Source of the DNA: Bryoerythrophyllum caledonicum
Taxonomy: Eukaryota > Streptophyta > Bryopsida > Pottiales > Pottiaceae
Direction of reading: 5' to 3'
Assembly: GCA_963971425.1 (NCBI GenBank)
Contig: OZ020519.1
Coordinates: forward strand, 5,658,028-5,722,027
DNA: 64,000 nucleotides
Below the pieces are notes generated by a model that saw only the letters and a program-made list of their open reading frames with translations, searched no databases and was not told where the DNA came from. Shown piece by piece: positions 47,287 through 63,157 of this stretch. Positions within the stretch are counted from its first letter, which is position 1. Every line of letters starts with the position of its first letter. The translations under genes and the position numbers were made by a program.

Positions 47287-48553
47287 ACATAAAGAACACA
47301 AAAACTTGCTCGCCCCTTATCTTTTGATTAGATTAGAAGAAAGGTGGTCAACATTCAAGATGATAACATTTCCAACTTTGAAATGACTTAATAGGGTACC
47401 TTTGTGCCCTTAAGGGCAATATGTGATTAGTTCCTATAAACTCAATTTAGAAGATATAATTTTGAAATTTTTACTTAGAATAGAAATGTAGGATATCGTT
47501 GCCGAGATTTTTATTTTTCTGCAGTCATTGGAAAAAAATTGTGCTTCAAATATAAAAACCTCCACTGCAACTAGTACGGACCATGGAGCTATACATTACT
47601 ATTGTACGGTTTATAATAGGAATTTTTTCATGTGGATAGCAGAGAATTAGAGGTTTCAACAACCCTCAATGTTTCTACTTCAAAATGTATACACATCATG
47701 GATTTGGTGTGTTATGCAAAAACTATTTTTTTCCGACTACTACATGAAGGTCTGTTACATTCATTGGTTGTTTCATTTGTAGGTCAAACATTACATTACT
47801 TTCTCGACACACCACTATTTACAGTCCTAAAAAAAATACATTGCACAACATCTTTGACTTTCCTAGGTTGCACAAGTCCTAAACAAACGATGCAACACTA
47901 AAAACTAGTATGTGCTACAGTAGTTCACAAGAAATGAAGAAATGATGGTAACTAAGGGGAGTTTTGGAGTTCGTTGGATTGAGTAACAAAAAATTGGCAG
48001 CAAGTAGCAGCGGGTGGAAGTAGGCGGTGGCCATTGCCACGGTAGTTGTGACCTTAGATTACCATCTATTGCTCTCAACCTCCAACCAATGACTCGACCG
48101 TGGGGTGGACCCCCCGCGGATGTCCCCATGCTATCCAGCCAAGCTAATGTCTCCAAATGGAGATGCTCTTAATAAACTTTAAAAACTTATAGCTCATGAG
48201 TTTCACAAGATATGAAAAATATAATATTATACAAAATTACAAACAAAACCTCGAAAGGACCATAACCATTATTTGTACACAATAAAAAAGAATCCCCAGT
48301 TAATCTGATGTAATTTAGCCTCAACCCTCTTGGAGGTTAAAGGTCCATGTAGGACAATCCAAAACCGACCAACAAACCAATACCGTTCCTTTCTATACCC
48401 TTCCTAGATTGTCGGGAGGAAACAAAGCTAGTCTTTACTTGACTTGTGCATTAACCTATGAAATTTTAAGTGATGTGATGACCGGCTACATATCTTCTCT
48501 GAAATCTACCAAGAATATAGAAGGGAGTGGTATTGGATCGTTGGTTTGGTCTT
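47287..48553. other. AT-rich intergenic with MITE debris
   Basis: No gene is seen. A TGGAGATGCTCTTAA end at 48160-48174 resembles the termini of the element at 56967-57406. Confidence 0.4.
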
Positions 48554-48564
48554 AGGTTGTCCTA

Positions 48565-48914
48565 AAGCACCACAGCCTTGGTGTAGTGGTTTGGGTCACA
48601 GCACACCGGTGAGGTGGTTGTGAGTTCAAGTCCTATTGCCGGCGTGGTGCCTACCACCATAGTCCACCCAATTATGGTGGGGGTCCCAAGGCCTCGTTGT
48701 ATGGGGACCCACAAAGCCCTTGGAGGAGATGACATGTCGGTTGTCTCTAAGGTAATTAGTGTAGGGAAGCACTTAGTCTAGAAAAGTGTTTACCCTCAAG
48801 AGGGAGGAGTAGTTCTATTACACTAGCCTATGTCCCGTGGCCATATGCTTAGTGAAGAGAAGAACAAACACTATATTCACGCCGGTCTCCTTCGGAGACC
48901 GAAGTTCTTCTTCT
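48565..48914 (+). mobile_element. Intact tRNA-like SINE with LINE-type 3' end
   Basis: An 11-bp target-site duplication, AGGTTGTCCTA, flanks 350 bp (48554-48564 and 48915-48925). The head contains TGGTGTAGTGG, matching the Pol III A-box consensus, and GTTCAAGTC, matching the B box, about 45 bp apart. The 3' end has an 8-bp stem (CGGTCTCC with GGAGACCG, loop TTC) and a TTC tail, the same arrangement as the LINE copies at 2720-3142 and 33940-35600. It is non-coding; mobilisation would depend on the partner LINE's reverse transcriptase. Confidence 0.9.
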
Positions 48915-48925
48915 AGGTTGTCCTA

Positions 48926-50282
48926 TGTTAGACCTAATTAGTGCAACCTTTGAGGTTCACTGCTTGACTCACGGCACCAAATACTCATGCTTCCCGATTC
49001 ATCATGCATGAATCATTCAACGCATCGAGCTCGACATTCTCCACAATGATAACATGGATAAACCATCCCGCAACAACACCAGAAGACGCCAAACCATGAT
49101 CTCACTTCTACAGTGAGGGCTATATAAGTCCCAAACAATTGCGGCATCGACAAATCCCACTGAAAACCCGGGACGAGGGATGCAGCAAGCCTTACGCTCA
49201 AGAGGGCGGGGGAGGGTAGGGATAGAACCAACCCCTATTTTTATGTTGGAGGGAGGCCCTATTTGATCATAGGGGGCCTCGTGGGTTATTTGGAGCCGTA
49301 GACTTCAAATTTGGCAAAAGTTTCCCAAAGAAAGCCTCAAGAGTTCCGAATGTGAGTGGCTTGGTGCACCGCTCGTTGGGGGGAAAATAAAGGATCCGGC
49401 GTCCACTCTTGAATATCGGCATCGGCTCCCTGAAAGCCACACTTCCTGTTCATCACACGATATTGACTCTCGAGACCATAGTTACTTATTTTTGCCTCAG
49501 CCAGTTGGTCCAACACTCCAAGTTTAATCATCCATTGCAGTGCGTAATGAACTACATTACTTAAGGTGAATAGAGAAGTTACCTGGTAGAATTGGAAGGG
49601 TGCCCAAGCCCTCAAAATCTTCTCCTCCGTTCTGATACAAGTAGGGTCCCATCTACTATGTAGCACTCACGCTCCAGTATAATAACTGATCCATTTTGTC
49701 ATGATAACTACACAACTTCCAAACACTGGGAAATCGTGCGTCCTGCAGACATTTGATTATAACCACATAGTGAAAAGGAGAAGCCCTACTGTACCCTAAA
49801 ACAAATCATAATTCACAAAGGGGAAGAAATGTGAAGAACAGAAGAAGCCCTGTTGTGCGGCACATGGGCACGTCGGGAGTAGGAAGTCGCCACGCACTGC
49901 CCGCCGAGCGCGCCATCCCGGGCAAAGAAAATGAAAGAAACCAATTTCCCGTCATGAAATCCGGTGTCAACGCACTGTCTCACGCGTGAGTTACAGTAAC
50001 CCAGTTAACCTCATTGCAAGCTGGCGTTGCTTGGGTTTTCCCTCTTGCTAAAAACAGACGTTTACGGAAGGAGGCCCATTCCCTCCCCACGCTGCCCGCC
50101 ATCCGCGTCGTCCTGGGCTCACCCCCTTCTTGGCAACCTCCATCTCCCTGAGGTGTGCACTCCCCGCCGAGCACAACTGCAAGGCCACGTTTAAACGTTT
50201 ATCGTCACCTTTTGGTGGTGGTGGTGATAGTGCGTGTTTGTGGATCTGAGGAGAGAGAGAGAGAGAGAGGGAGCAGGGAGCG
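48926..50282. other. Intergenic region upstream of the RALF gene, no other gene seen
   Basis: From about 48970 the sequence becomes less AT-rich and apparently single-copy. Minus-strand frames at 49013-49231, 49337-49666 and 50048-50500 have no recognisable domain; the last overlaps the RALF gene. A GA run at 50250-50269 lies in the presumed RALF leader. Confidence 0.4.
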
Positions 50283-50657
50283 ATGGCGATGGTGGGCAGG
50301 ATGGGGATGGTCCTGCTGGTGGTGCTGGCGTCTCTGTTGGTGCAGTGCGTGGTGAGGACGGAGGCAGGATATGATTCCAACTCCATGGTGGAATTCACCT
50401 CGCCGTCGGGGCTGACTGACGAGGACTTCAGCGACTGGGCGGAACCGGGGGACGAGTTTTTCGACGAGCCCACGAGGCGCATGTTGGCTGCGCAGCGCAA
50501 GACCTACATCAGCTACGGGGCGTTGAGGGGTAACCGTGCTCCGTGCCCGTCTCGCTCCGGCAGGTCCTACTACACGCCGAATTGCAACCGTCAGGGTGGT
50601 AGCCCGCAGCCTTACCGCCGAGGGTGCAACCAGATTACTCGGTGCGCCAGAGGTTAA
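50283..50657 (+). CDS. RALF peptide hormone precursor (one exon)
   Basis: A 124-aa intronless precursor. Residues 1-28 form a hydrophobic signal peptide. An acidic propeptide ends at RRML (65-68), the RRxL site cut by the subtilase S1P. The mature peptide of about 56 aa has the YISY motif (75-78), which contacts FERONIA-type receptors, and the four cysteines of the family (88, 101, 115, 121) that form two disulfides. RALFs are secreted peptides that raise apoplastic pH and control cell expansion and immunity. The start follows a GA-rich leader (50250-50269). It converges on CDKA, about 2.3 kb away. Family assignment is secure; the paralogue cannot be named. Confidence 0.95.
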   Translation: MAMVGRMGMVLLVVLASLLVQCVVRTEAGYDSNSMVEFTSPSGLTDEDFSDWAEPGDEFFDEPTRRMLAAQRKTYISYGALRGNRAPCPSRSGRSYYTPNCNRQGGSPQPYRRGCNQITRCARG

Positions 50658-52978
50658 GCGCTTCGGAGCGTTCATCGCCCTGGTGAGCCCTCGGAGCCTT
50701 CCCTGTCAAATGCAATGCGGTTTTGTTGAGAACCAGCAGGATAGGTTTCGTGGGTCCTTCACAGAGACGGCATGTCTGCAGGGGTTTCCAGGGTTCCGCA
50801 ATGTCGGGGTTGCTTATCGGTGTTGTTTAAATGAGCTTCATACTTGAGGTCGTGGTTGCCATTCTTGTGTTGACCTGCCCAACTCGATGGGTGTTGGAAA
50901 TCGATTTCTTGGGGGAATAAAGCTCAGTCGTTCGGTGGAAGAGTGGCAGTCTTTTCATGTCTACTGTAACTGGACTAACATTCTTCGCAGTTTTACTCGG
51001 TTTGTAGCCGCAACGAGGAGCTTGTTCTCAATTATGTTGGATGTGGATCTTCACGCAGGTCTTTCAATCTCATACGAGATGTCGATGTCGTCGTCACTTC
51101 TATTTCAACCGCAGTAGTCGGAATGTATAATCGGCAGTCGGTTCGTGAGCTTGTGAGGTGGTGAAGGCGGCGTAGTCAGGGATTCGAGCCCAACTCTCCG
51201 GCTTTATCACGTGATTGATTTAGTGGTTTCTTAGGTCATCGGTTTTTTGTCCCTTCTTTACCTGAGGTGAAATCTTGAAAGTCAATAAGGACCATTCTTT
51301 GATGTAGTGACGTTTATAATATTCCCTGGGGCCTTCTTAGCGAAGGCCGGAATCTCGAGGATGACCAGACGTTTCTTACCACATTCAATATTTTCTGCAT
51401 TTCCTTTCTTTTCATGCCTCAATGTTGTACCTGTAAAAACAAGTCTTGGAATCAGAATTTGAAACAGTGATAGTACTGTAGTATATAATCTGGCAATATA
51501 TTTCTAGATGTGGTCATGTCAGAGTATTCCATCTCAACTTCTGCTCCTGCAGTAAGAGATTCAGAACATGGCTCTTCTAAGAGATTTTTGACATCGGTCT
51601 GAAGTAGTAATTTTTCTTGGTACAAGCTGCTCACTGCTTCTCCGTTGTGTTTAATCAAAGCACATGGCCCTTGCGCTCTCGTTTAATTGTCCTAATCGAT
51701 TACCCCGGTTGTACTTCTGCAAGTACCCCGGCGTCCAGCGCTTGTACTTCTGCCTTGTATTGACATTTATTAGTGCCTGTAAGAAACATGTGAGATACGT
51801 ACTGGTGCAACACGTCTAGCAGTCTAGCACCCGTGTAAGAAGCCTGAATGCGGAAGTGATACATGACCCAAATAAAGATCAGTCATGTACCTGTAGTGAT
51901 TGAAGTCGACTGCCTCGAGTCTCGTCTCATTAGCAAGCGACGACTTGCGAGAAGGCTCCAAAGTCGAGATAGAACTAACTGTATCATTCACGACTTGCAA
52001 AGTTTCAATACTTAACAAGGAGTTGACTTTGCCTAGAGTTCTCCATTCCCTAGGCATGAGTTGCATATGTCTTCCTTTCGACCTGTTCAATATCCGAAGA
52101 ATTGTCAACTCGTCCTTTTGTGAATGAGTAATTCACAGCTGGCTTCCAGCGCAGCCCCGACATGCCACTAAATCACATTGGAATTAGTGTCAGCACCAGC
52201 TTTGAATCTACATTAATTAAAGCACTAATAACTTGGAGTTGCTGAATTGCACAGAAAGAGAGTTCACGCGGCGAACTTTTTAATCTAATGATAACTTTCC
52301 AACTATCACTGTGCTATTTAATACACAATTTCTATTACCAAAAACCCTAGTAAATGGTATCCGGGATCCGCATCGCTAGCATCATTCAATTCCCTGGATA
52401 GAAACGACAGCCAAGGCCTGTAAAAAGCGCAACGAGGCTTATTATTAGGCATTGCAATTGGCATTGAATTCAAAATATTATACATTACGAACAGTGGCAG
52501 AGCATTCAAAAGTAGTTTAAGAAAGCACTACATGCCGTTAAAGCTATGCAAATATAACAAAGCTTTGAATGTACTCCACCACAGTTTATGTTTACGAAGT
52601 GACTTACTGTACATTATGCAGTTACAACGAAGATCGAAGATCCTTGGCTGCCTTTGACAGACTCAGACTCACAAAATCTCCTCTACAAAATTAGGTTCAA
52701 AACGGGAGGCAAAGCAACAAACTTTGCTTGGGCGTCCAGTCAAGCATGAGTTTCTTCTATCTGATATCAGATACAGAATAGCCGTATATCAACATGCACA
52801 CGACTGGTTCACATGATTTGTATCTACAAGGGCCGTTAACATGTGTCAAAAAAATGTTCGACTAAAAAATGAATTATTTCCGAGTAGGAAGGATGACAAA
52901 GGTACACTAATCTCGAGGTCTAAAGGATATGCCTTGCGGGGATGTCTATGGCACTATCTTACAAGAAGCATACATGAG
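50658..52978. other. Convergent 3' flanks of RALF and CDKA, no gene recognised
   Basis: The parts nearest each gene probably include 3' UTRs. Frames at 51452-51658, 51824-52108 and 52318-52509 (all minus) have no domain, and no transposon ends are obvious. Confidence 0.45.
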
Positions 52979-55705
<2,727 letters not shown>

Positions 55706-55739
55706 TTGAGACTTGGATAACGACACCGAGCCGAGACAC

Positions 55740-56324
55740 CTGATGCACCGCAGCAAAGGTACAGACTGAAGCCTAGTTCAAGAAACAACCGACTCCACAA
55801 TCGAACTCCAAGAAATGATGCACCGCGAACCCCGAGCCAGCCAGAACAAAAAACGCAAGAAACGCTTCAGAACGGACACTCTTACAGAAATAGTCACAAT
55901 GCGAACCAAGAACGCCTACTCGCTCCCCTGCAGCATAGCAAACCGCTGACACGCGCACTTCCTCTCTACATACATCTAAACAACCTAAATACTCGCACCA
56001 TATGCACCTGATCAAAACAATGACATCAAGAAAACAAGCAAACGTTGTCCTCATACTGAACTCTCATCCCTACAGCCACTCACATACACCTAAAGAACCT
56101 CAAAAACTCACACCATAAGCACCTGCACAAAAAATCCAGCTCAGATCAAGAAAATACGCACACTTCCCCCTTAACTCCGCAAAAGCACTACATACAGTTA
56201 AGCAACCTAAAACTCACACCACAGACGCTCAGACATCAAATTCAGCCCGAGAAACTGATAAGATCAAGAAAACACGCACACTTCTTCCTCATACTCTTAA
56301 ACAACCTAAGAAACTCACACTTAC
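55740..56324 (-). other. Predicted 5'-UTR intron of CDKA with internal tandem repeat
   Basis: The donor ATCAG/GTAAGTGTGAG (GT at 56324-56323) and the acceptor GCATCAG/GTGTC (AG at 55741-55740) define a 585-bp intron upstream of the ATG. Within it, 55950-56320 is a degenerate tandem array of about 110 bp per unit, three and a half units. Its landmarks are AACTCACACCATAAGCACC-like segments near 55990, 56105, 56215 and 56312, and CGCACACTTC near 55952, 56157 and 56274. Introns in plant 5' leaders often boost expression; that role is inferred. Confidence 0.6.
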
Positions 56325-56660
56325 CTGATAAAACAATCCTCCACGCCGTCGCACAACCTCTACGCCATTGCCGAAATTAGCACGCGAATTCCAGCACACA
56401 TGCAACACCAAGCATTCTCTCCAGCTCCCGATCCGACATCGCTCCTGTCACTTATAGTGCAGCCTGATTCGGGCTCCTCAAGGTCACGCCGGTGCGCGCG
56501 TGAGTGCGGGAGAGGAGCGCGGCAGGCGCTGCGGTGCGACGAGGGCGGCGGAAGTGCGGGGCGAAGAGTGTGTCGTCTTCGCGACGGAGTCTCTGTTCTG
56601 TTCGTGTATGATTGTGTCTTTGTGTCTTCTTCGTCTTCCGACGGGACTGAGATGTAACGA
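56325..56660 (-). promoter_or_regulatory. GC-rich 5' leader and promoter region of CDKA
   Basis: A GC-rich block just upstream of the predicted leader intron probably contains the transcription start and first non-coding exon. Frames here on both strands are by-products of base composition. No clear TATA box was found. Confidence 0.45.
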
Positions 56661-56739
56661 AAGCGTAGATGATGTTCTGAGTAGTGTACCACGGGTGTAG
56701 ATTCCTCTGTAAAGTAGGCCTTCTTCCCTCTATCGCCGA

Positions 56740-56845
56740 TTGGTTGGAGTTGGGATTGTGGTGGTAACTAGGAGAGAGTTACTGTGGGGTAACTTGGAGT
56801 GGGTTATTGTGGGGTGACTTGGAGTGAGGAATAGTGGAGGGGTTG
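56740..56845. repeat. Short G-rich direct repeats
   Basis: Two to three copies of a unit of about 26 bp of the form GTGGGGTAACTTGGAGTG occur at 56784-56845, with a partial one upstream. It lies upstream of the CDKA leader. Confidence 0.6.
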
Positions 56846-56966
56846 TTTGGTTTGCACATGGGGCTTCTTGCCAAGGAGTTGTTGTGGGGGGAGAGGGTGA
56901 CTTGGTTTTGGGAAGTAAGGGGGGCATAAATTACTAATCATCTCTTGGAAAATTTGGGGTACCATG

Positions 56967-57406
56967 AGAGCATCTCCATCGAGGCTTAAGTCGTGGCAAA
57001 AATGCTTGGTCCACCTAGCCGGGGTGGGTCGGCCTTTCCATAGTTGCCCGTCGGCTCGTTGTCCGGAACGGCAGGGCTGTGCCACAAAGGCGGCATTCTT
57101 ATGAACTTGCCGAGTGCACAACAAAACTTCTGAGCCTGCTATCTGAATGAGATCTCAACGGGTGGAGGCGCCCACATTTGCCAGTCAAAGTCGGAAGTGG
57201 AAGTCGGAAGCACACATGCAATTGCTTCCTGGAAGCAAACAAGTAGACGCCAACGTGGCGGAGATTAGTGCAGTTAACCGTGTGGCCCAAAGAACCCCGG
57301 CATGGCGCTGTAGGTTTGCACTTGCAAAACTGATTGCGAGATCGGCTTCTCTTGGTGGCAGATTGGGCCGTAGAGCCAAGGCCTTGAGGGAGGGTGGAGA
57401 TGCTCT
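56967..57406. mobile_element. MITE-like element with GAGCATCTCCA ends
   Basis: The left end GAGCATCTCCATC and the right end GGTGGAGATGCTC are inverted repeats about 440 bp apart. The interior is GC-richer than its surroundings and has a chance open frame (57147 onward) without domains. Another end of this kind is at 48160-48174. The superfamily is not assigned, since no target duplication is evident. Confidence 0.5.
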
Positions 57407-57419
57407 TAGGTTGCATTGG

Positions 57420-60180
57420 GTAAGGCATAAAAGTGTTAATTGTTGTTACTACTCATGTATTTTATTGGTAAAAAAAAAGCATGGAATCCTTCATGCTTTA
57501 TCTCTTTCCATATTTAAACCTCACCTTCTCTATCTCGTCTCTTTCTTCTTCAAGAAATTTCTATTAGAAGGTATCATACCTCTTGGTATTCCACGTGTAA
57601 TACCTCTTGAAGAGTCTTTGGAAGTTTATGGAGTTTTCCTTATTCATGTACTCATAATATGCTGTTAAGTTTTCCGTATACGATCAGCTCCTTATACAAC
57701 AACCTTGTGTGTCTTACCATTATCTATCAAGTCTGTTCCTTATATCTACCACAAGAAGAGATATTTCTCTTTAAAAGAACATTAGGGCTATTCTAACAAA
57801 TGGTGTAGTAAAAGGAGCTAATCAAATACAAAGGCTTGTGCACACAAGTTGCACATTGGTCCATAGACAGAGGGTGAAAAGTTCGGCACAAGCTCTTCCA
57901 TTAGGAATATGAAATGGCAGTAGGGCAGTAATGGTCCTTTTAACACATATTCATACTTTATTGTGTATCTTATGTTCCGTACAATTACAATACTTTTGTA
58001 GAATAGGTCCAATATAGTTGAGAGAAATCTTTTCCCACTGTAGGCTATGAACATGGCCCCTAGATGCCAATCTAAGTTGGGTTGCATAAATCTAGTTGGC
58101 TAGTATTGCTACTCCTTAACAATTGCATCTACTTGTTTGTTGTATTTTTCAATTATATAGCAGAAAGGATACATAGAAATGCTAATAATTGACGACTAAG
58201 TATTTAGAAGTTGAGCCTTAGCTAACCTTCTTGCCAATACCATAACTTACCCAAAAGAGAAGCAAACTATGCATACATTGGTGCAAAAAACTCCCTCAGA
58301 GACAATTTGTGCATACAAAGACAATAAGTATACAAGCACAAGCATGGTTACTTGCACACGATCATCCCTACAAAATGTTTGTATCTAGATAATTTTTTCA
58401 GTTACACTAATGTATAGCCACCTTCTTCTCGTCGCAAAACCAAATCCTGGATTTATCCCATTACATCGACATCTCACCATTAAACTACAACCACATTGAT
58501 GAAGCTCTTTCTACGATTAGAACATTTAAAATTCCCATAAGGAACCACCCCTAAAAGAAAGTCAATTGTAAAATGACTCACCTAAATTAGAATTGAAATT
58601 TTTTAACATGCATTACAAAGAAACTGACCACGATGTGTTCGTCATACAAGAAGATGAATACAATTGTTTTTATCTGGAAGAAATAAAAGTAGTTCTAACA
58701 AGTTATTGATCCCTACTTTCACTATTTCTAAATGATATCAACCATAATTCTATAGATTATGAAACATGATTCTAACACTCCTTTCTCAATAGTAAATAGA
58801 CAAGTGTACTATGTAAGTACATTCCGCACTAGACAATTTTTGAGGATGAGAGGCTGAGTACTTTGCGTTTCTAGGTAAGGTGAGCAACGAGTTAGTCTTG
58901 TAGACGCGCAATAAGCTTCCAAGAATGACACTGGAGTTGGTCCATTCTGAAAAGCGGAGAGAGAATTGTGTTGGCACCAAGCATCTGTCACTCACACAAA
59001 CCCGCTCTTTGTAAGGTCAAATATGTTTTCTACACAAAGAAGAAACAAACACACTCTCCCACACCTCAGTTAGGGACCACAATACAATTTTGAACTGGCC
59101 CGTGTACCACACTTAGTGAGAGAGCGCCTCAAAAGGGCACCATCTAGATCCAATATAGTCCATGCCCCTCTACATATCGTGCATTATGACAATGACACTG
59201 TGTAGTGCGACACCGTCATCAATTTGCGAGATAAACTCAACACACTCTTATATCCACATCACATTCAACGCACAAAACCTGCCAAGTGCAGTGAAGCAGG
59301 ACCGCTCGACTTGATCTTGTCCAGATTTGAATCTCTACAGCATCATCGCCCCGCCCACGCACATCAGCAGTCGCAGAACTTTCAAAATCAGGCAAAGGCA
59401 ACATCCAAAGTTACTGCGAGGCAACTCTGCCACTTCAGCTCAGGCTATCTCTTACCCTCTCATTCATTGCAAGCATTTTTTAGGAAGGATACTTTACTTT
59501 ATTGTTTTAAGCACTACATCTAACCCACTCACAAGTAGACTAGAAATCAACACACCATTTGATAGCTCACATGCACAACATAGCGATAATATACACATAA
59601 ACAACTTTCACAATACCCTTAGATCCGATCCTGAAAAGATCCAAAGTACTAATCCATTGATCTATAGATACAGTCTAAAAAAAAATTACTCTCTAATCCA
59701 AAGATGCACTATCCAAACTGCTACACATTAGACACCTTCAAATGTGACCTAGCACAAAAACATAGTACTAAGACGCAGTCCATATTAGTAGCTCTAAGAC
59801 AATAATATCTCTAAGTTGCTTGCGCAAGCGTTGGCCGATTGGATGCAGAGCAGAGTTACCACACCAGACACCTTGCAGTCCGGAGAAACGCAACAACATC
59901 TGCAAGACCAACAAAACAGAGAAGCAGATAAAAAAACCATCACCAACAGATTTCCATCTCCGCAAAACAATCTAGGTAAGTGCACTCACCTCCTTTTATC
60001 CCATTAGCACTAAAAACAAATGCAGAACAAAAAATACTAAGCCAAAAACAACACTTATAGCAAACTAGACTGCAATTTTTTTTTGTAAGTATCACGCATA
60101 CAAATTGAAAAATCAGTTGCACGGCATGATAGGATTGGTGAGCACCGTCTAGGTACAGAAGAACCACAAAATTTATTTGG
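57420..60180. other. AT-rich intergenic and repeat debris, no gene seen
   Basis: 57470-57570 is an inverted fragment of the AGAGAGCATG repeat of 21-24 kb. The rest has only short frames. Plus-strand frames at 59224-59731 could be the 5' part (ORF1 region) of the LINE that follows, but no domain supports this. Confidence 0.35.
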
Positions 60181-60199
60181 ACTAGAAGCTTTCTCCCTT

Positions 60200-63157
60200 A
60201 AAAATGCCTACCTTCGATGATTAGAGGAACAACTTCAAAATGCACTTAACGTCAAAGGTAGACTTGGAAAAATTTACAAAGGACTCATCCACTCTATTCT
60301 CGCCAAATATGGTGATACTAAAAACATTTTTAGAATAAACAAAGCGGATTGCATTAGATCACCAATCAGCCGAACACTTTATCTACCAAAAAATGAAGCA
60401 AAAGTTTATTTAACAGGTGCTTTCATAGATTTCCCTTTAGAGCCCTGACCTTTGGTACAAATGTGGCTACAGAAAACCCAGAATGACACGAGAATCAACC
60501 AACACCTCTCCCAAAAACTCTTACAAAAACTCTATCAGTAAATATTACCGATCTAAAATAACACTATCAAATGGAACACACATTATGAACCACAATGACT
60601 TCAAAATATGGCATGCTATACCATTCAAAATGTTGAAAGCACTCTTAATATTGCTCAACAACTATTTTGCTACCTCCCATGCCTAATACATGTGCCTCAC
60701 CATGCTCTACATATCCTAGTCCCCACACACTTAGAGACACATATGTCATCACCAACAATAGCATCCATTCCAGAATCAACCCCCCACTAATTCACCTCCC
60801 TCACCCGCCGCACCCTTATTTTCTTCCTCCCACAACATATATCCCCAAAAACCCGTCCACATATCCTATAGATCTTATTTTTGACCATAAACACAGAAAA
60901 CATATTGATTCAAACAAAATTATAAAGAATGATACCAAATATTTATGCCAATGACAACAAAAGAATTATTCCTACACCAAATGGATACCTCAACGAAACC
61001 TCTTTCCATGGCATGACCAAAGCACCTCCATCCATAACTCCATACAATTAATACGATACTATCAAAATACCCAAAGCAAATTTTACTCAAAAATCATTTA
61101 AACACATCATCCAGATTCCCCAAGAACAACCCTGCAACTCGAGATCCGTTATCCCACCCATAGTCATTCTTCTCCTCAATATACACACAACTAAATGCAA
61201 CCCCAAAAAAGATATTCTCACATCAAACAATACAATAAAAATTAATGAAAATCATGCACATATATACCATGACAATGGGAGACATCTAATCACTATTCCT
61301 ATCAGTAGACTCCAATGGCTTTGGAACCAATATCACAACAAACTACAAACTCCAATAAACATAGACCTAATAACTTAACCATTCAAAACTAAAATAGTCT
61401 CGTTATACCAAAGATATAAATACCACATCCCAAAAACTGACCACCTCAAACTCATCCAATATACATTACCCACACCCATTCTAAACTCGCTAATCTCATC
61501 CTTCAACATCCAACACTTGTACTTCTCATCGCCCGTTACATGCTCTATTCAACTCACTAAATTCCATTCACCTTTTGAAAGAGACAAAAATTTTGCTTAC
61601 TAAAAAATGCCTTTGACCATAAATGGATTGGAAATGGTATCGCTCACCTCCACACCAAAGAAGAAACGCAACAAGCAATACATTGGCCAAGACTTGCGGC
61701 CAAAAATAATCCAATATACACCTCCAGAGTCCACTCTTATTATCACACTAGATACGAACTGGTACCAAAATTTTAACCCACACTCAGCCTATTCCCAAAC
61801 TCTCACATCATTGTGTTACTCAAAGCAGACTCGATACCATATGAAGGACCCGCTCTCCCACCTGAACTAATATATAAACCAAGGATCAAGCCATCTACCA
61901 TGCAAATAATATGCATACATCATCAAAACAATACAATCGATATCATAGAACAACTTATCACACTCACCTCCATCTCAATTAAACTCAACATATGCCGGTT
62001 CTATACAAAAATAGCCCCACCTACTCCTTCCCAAACCCCGGTAAATAGAAACAAAATATGGCTCCAACTTGAATATGCAAACACAACACAAATCCAACAC
62101 GATACACCACCCTCCTTCCCCTCATATTGTGACCATACCGCTTAAAAATTTGATCCGGCATATAATTACTACACAAATGTTTCCTTCAAAGAACCAACAA
62201 AAGTCAACCCAAGACATCGGCATAGAGAAAAAGCTGGATATGGCATATACAACTCAAACAAAAAAATAAAAGATCCAAAAGACTACATGGACTACAAAAT
62301 ATCTTCAAAGCAGAATTGATAGCTCTCCATAAAACCCTACAAATTATCACTACACAATATGCTAATGAACCCGTACATATCTTTACAGATTGTATAAACG
62401 TCTTATATTTATCAAACACACAAATAACACACCCTATCCTCTACAATAGCCACCCCAACCAAGCCATACTAACATCCATGGTTCAAATGCTACAAAATTG
62501 CACACAACTCACAACCCTCTATAAAGTTAAAGCACATGTCAACATAGATGGAAACAAACAAACTGATAAACTAGCTAAAGAAGGACTAAGTAAATTCCAT
62601 AGAATTGCCAAATACCCGCATGAACATGCCCACGCTACTCCATACTACCTCCAACGAGAAAGTTGGTCCTTTATCAAAGACTCCCCAGATAAAGGCTCCA
62701 TTAGATTTCTAGATAAATATCTCAAAAAACAAGATTTAATTAACAACCTTGATCTAATCTCAGAAAGTCTCCCTAACATAAATAAATGGTCCGGTAATAA
62801 CAATATTGATAATGAACTTTCAATAAACTTTTGGAAAAATCTAACAATTACATACTCACAAAAAACATGCCTTCTCAAATTTTGTATTGAACAATATATG
62901 GAAAATGCTCACAAACAACTCTTCTTTGGGATTGAAAGATTCCCATCCATAACATGCCCCATATGCACCTCCACGGATCCGGACAAATGGCTACACATAC
63001 TCTTTAAATGCCAAAACCATCACATACACTTCCTAATCGTCAAAAGATACAACAAAGCAATATGAGAATTCTGAAAATTAATTATTTTCTCAAACAAATT
63101 CTGATGCTTTATACTAATGAATGTTGGAATCCTCAACAATAATCCACAAGAAAATAC
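60200..63157 (+). mobile_element. LINE copy with RNase H domain, interrupted at its 3' end
   Basis: The longest frame, 62316-63065 (249 aa), carries an RNase H core: a catalytic Asp in FTDCINVLYL, then VKAHVNIDGNKQTDKLAKEG with the typical His and Asp. It ends in a zinc-knuckle-like CPICT...WLHILFKC...H. A frameshift near 62270 separates it from the preceding part. Upstream frames (60667-62145) have several stops and no clear reverse transcriptase motif, so the copy is decayed and its 5' limit is approximate. It matches the minus-strand copy at 33940-35600. It ends abruptly at 63157, where a CACTA element begins, so its TTC tail is not seen. Confidence 0.7.

Noticed and set aside
48565-48640. 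A functional tRNA gene
   Set aside because: Only the A- and B-box-like motifs are tRNA-like; no cloverleaf or anticodon arm could be drawn, and it is the head of a SINE with duplicated flanks.
50048-50675. Minus-strand frames of about 150 codons over the RALF gene
   Set aside because: Antisense to RALF; the plus-strand product has all diagnostic RALF features.
57147-57668. 173-codon plus-strand frame
   Set aside because: Most of it lies within a GAGCATCTCCA-ended MITE-like element, runs past its end into a dispersed repeat, and has no domain.
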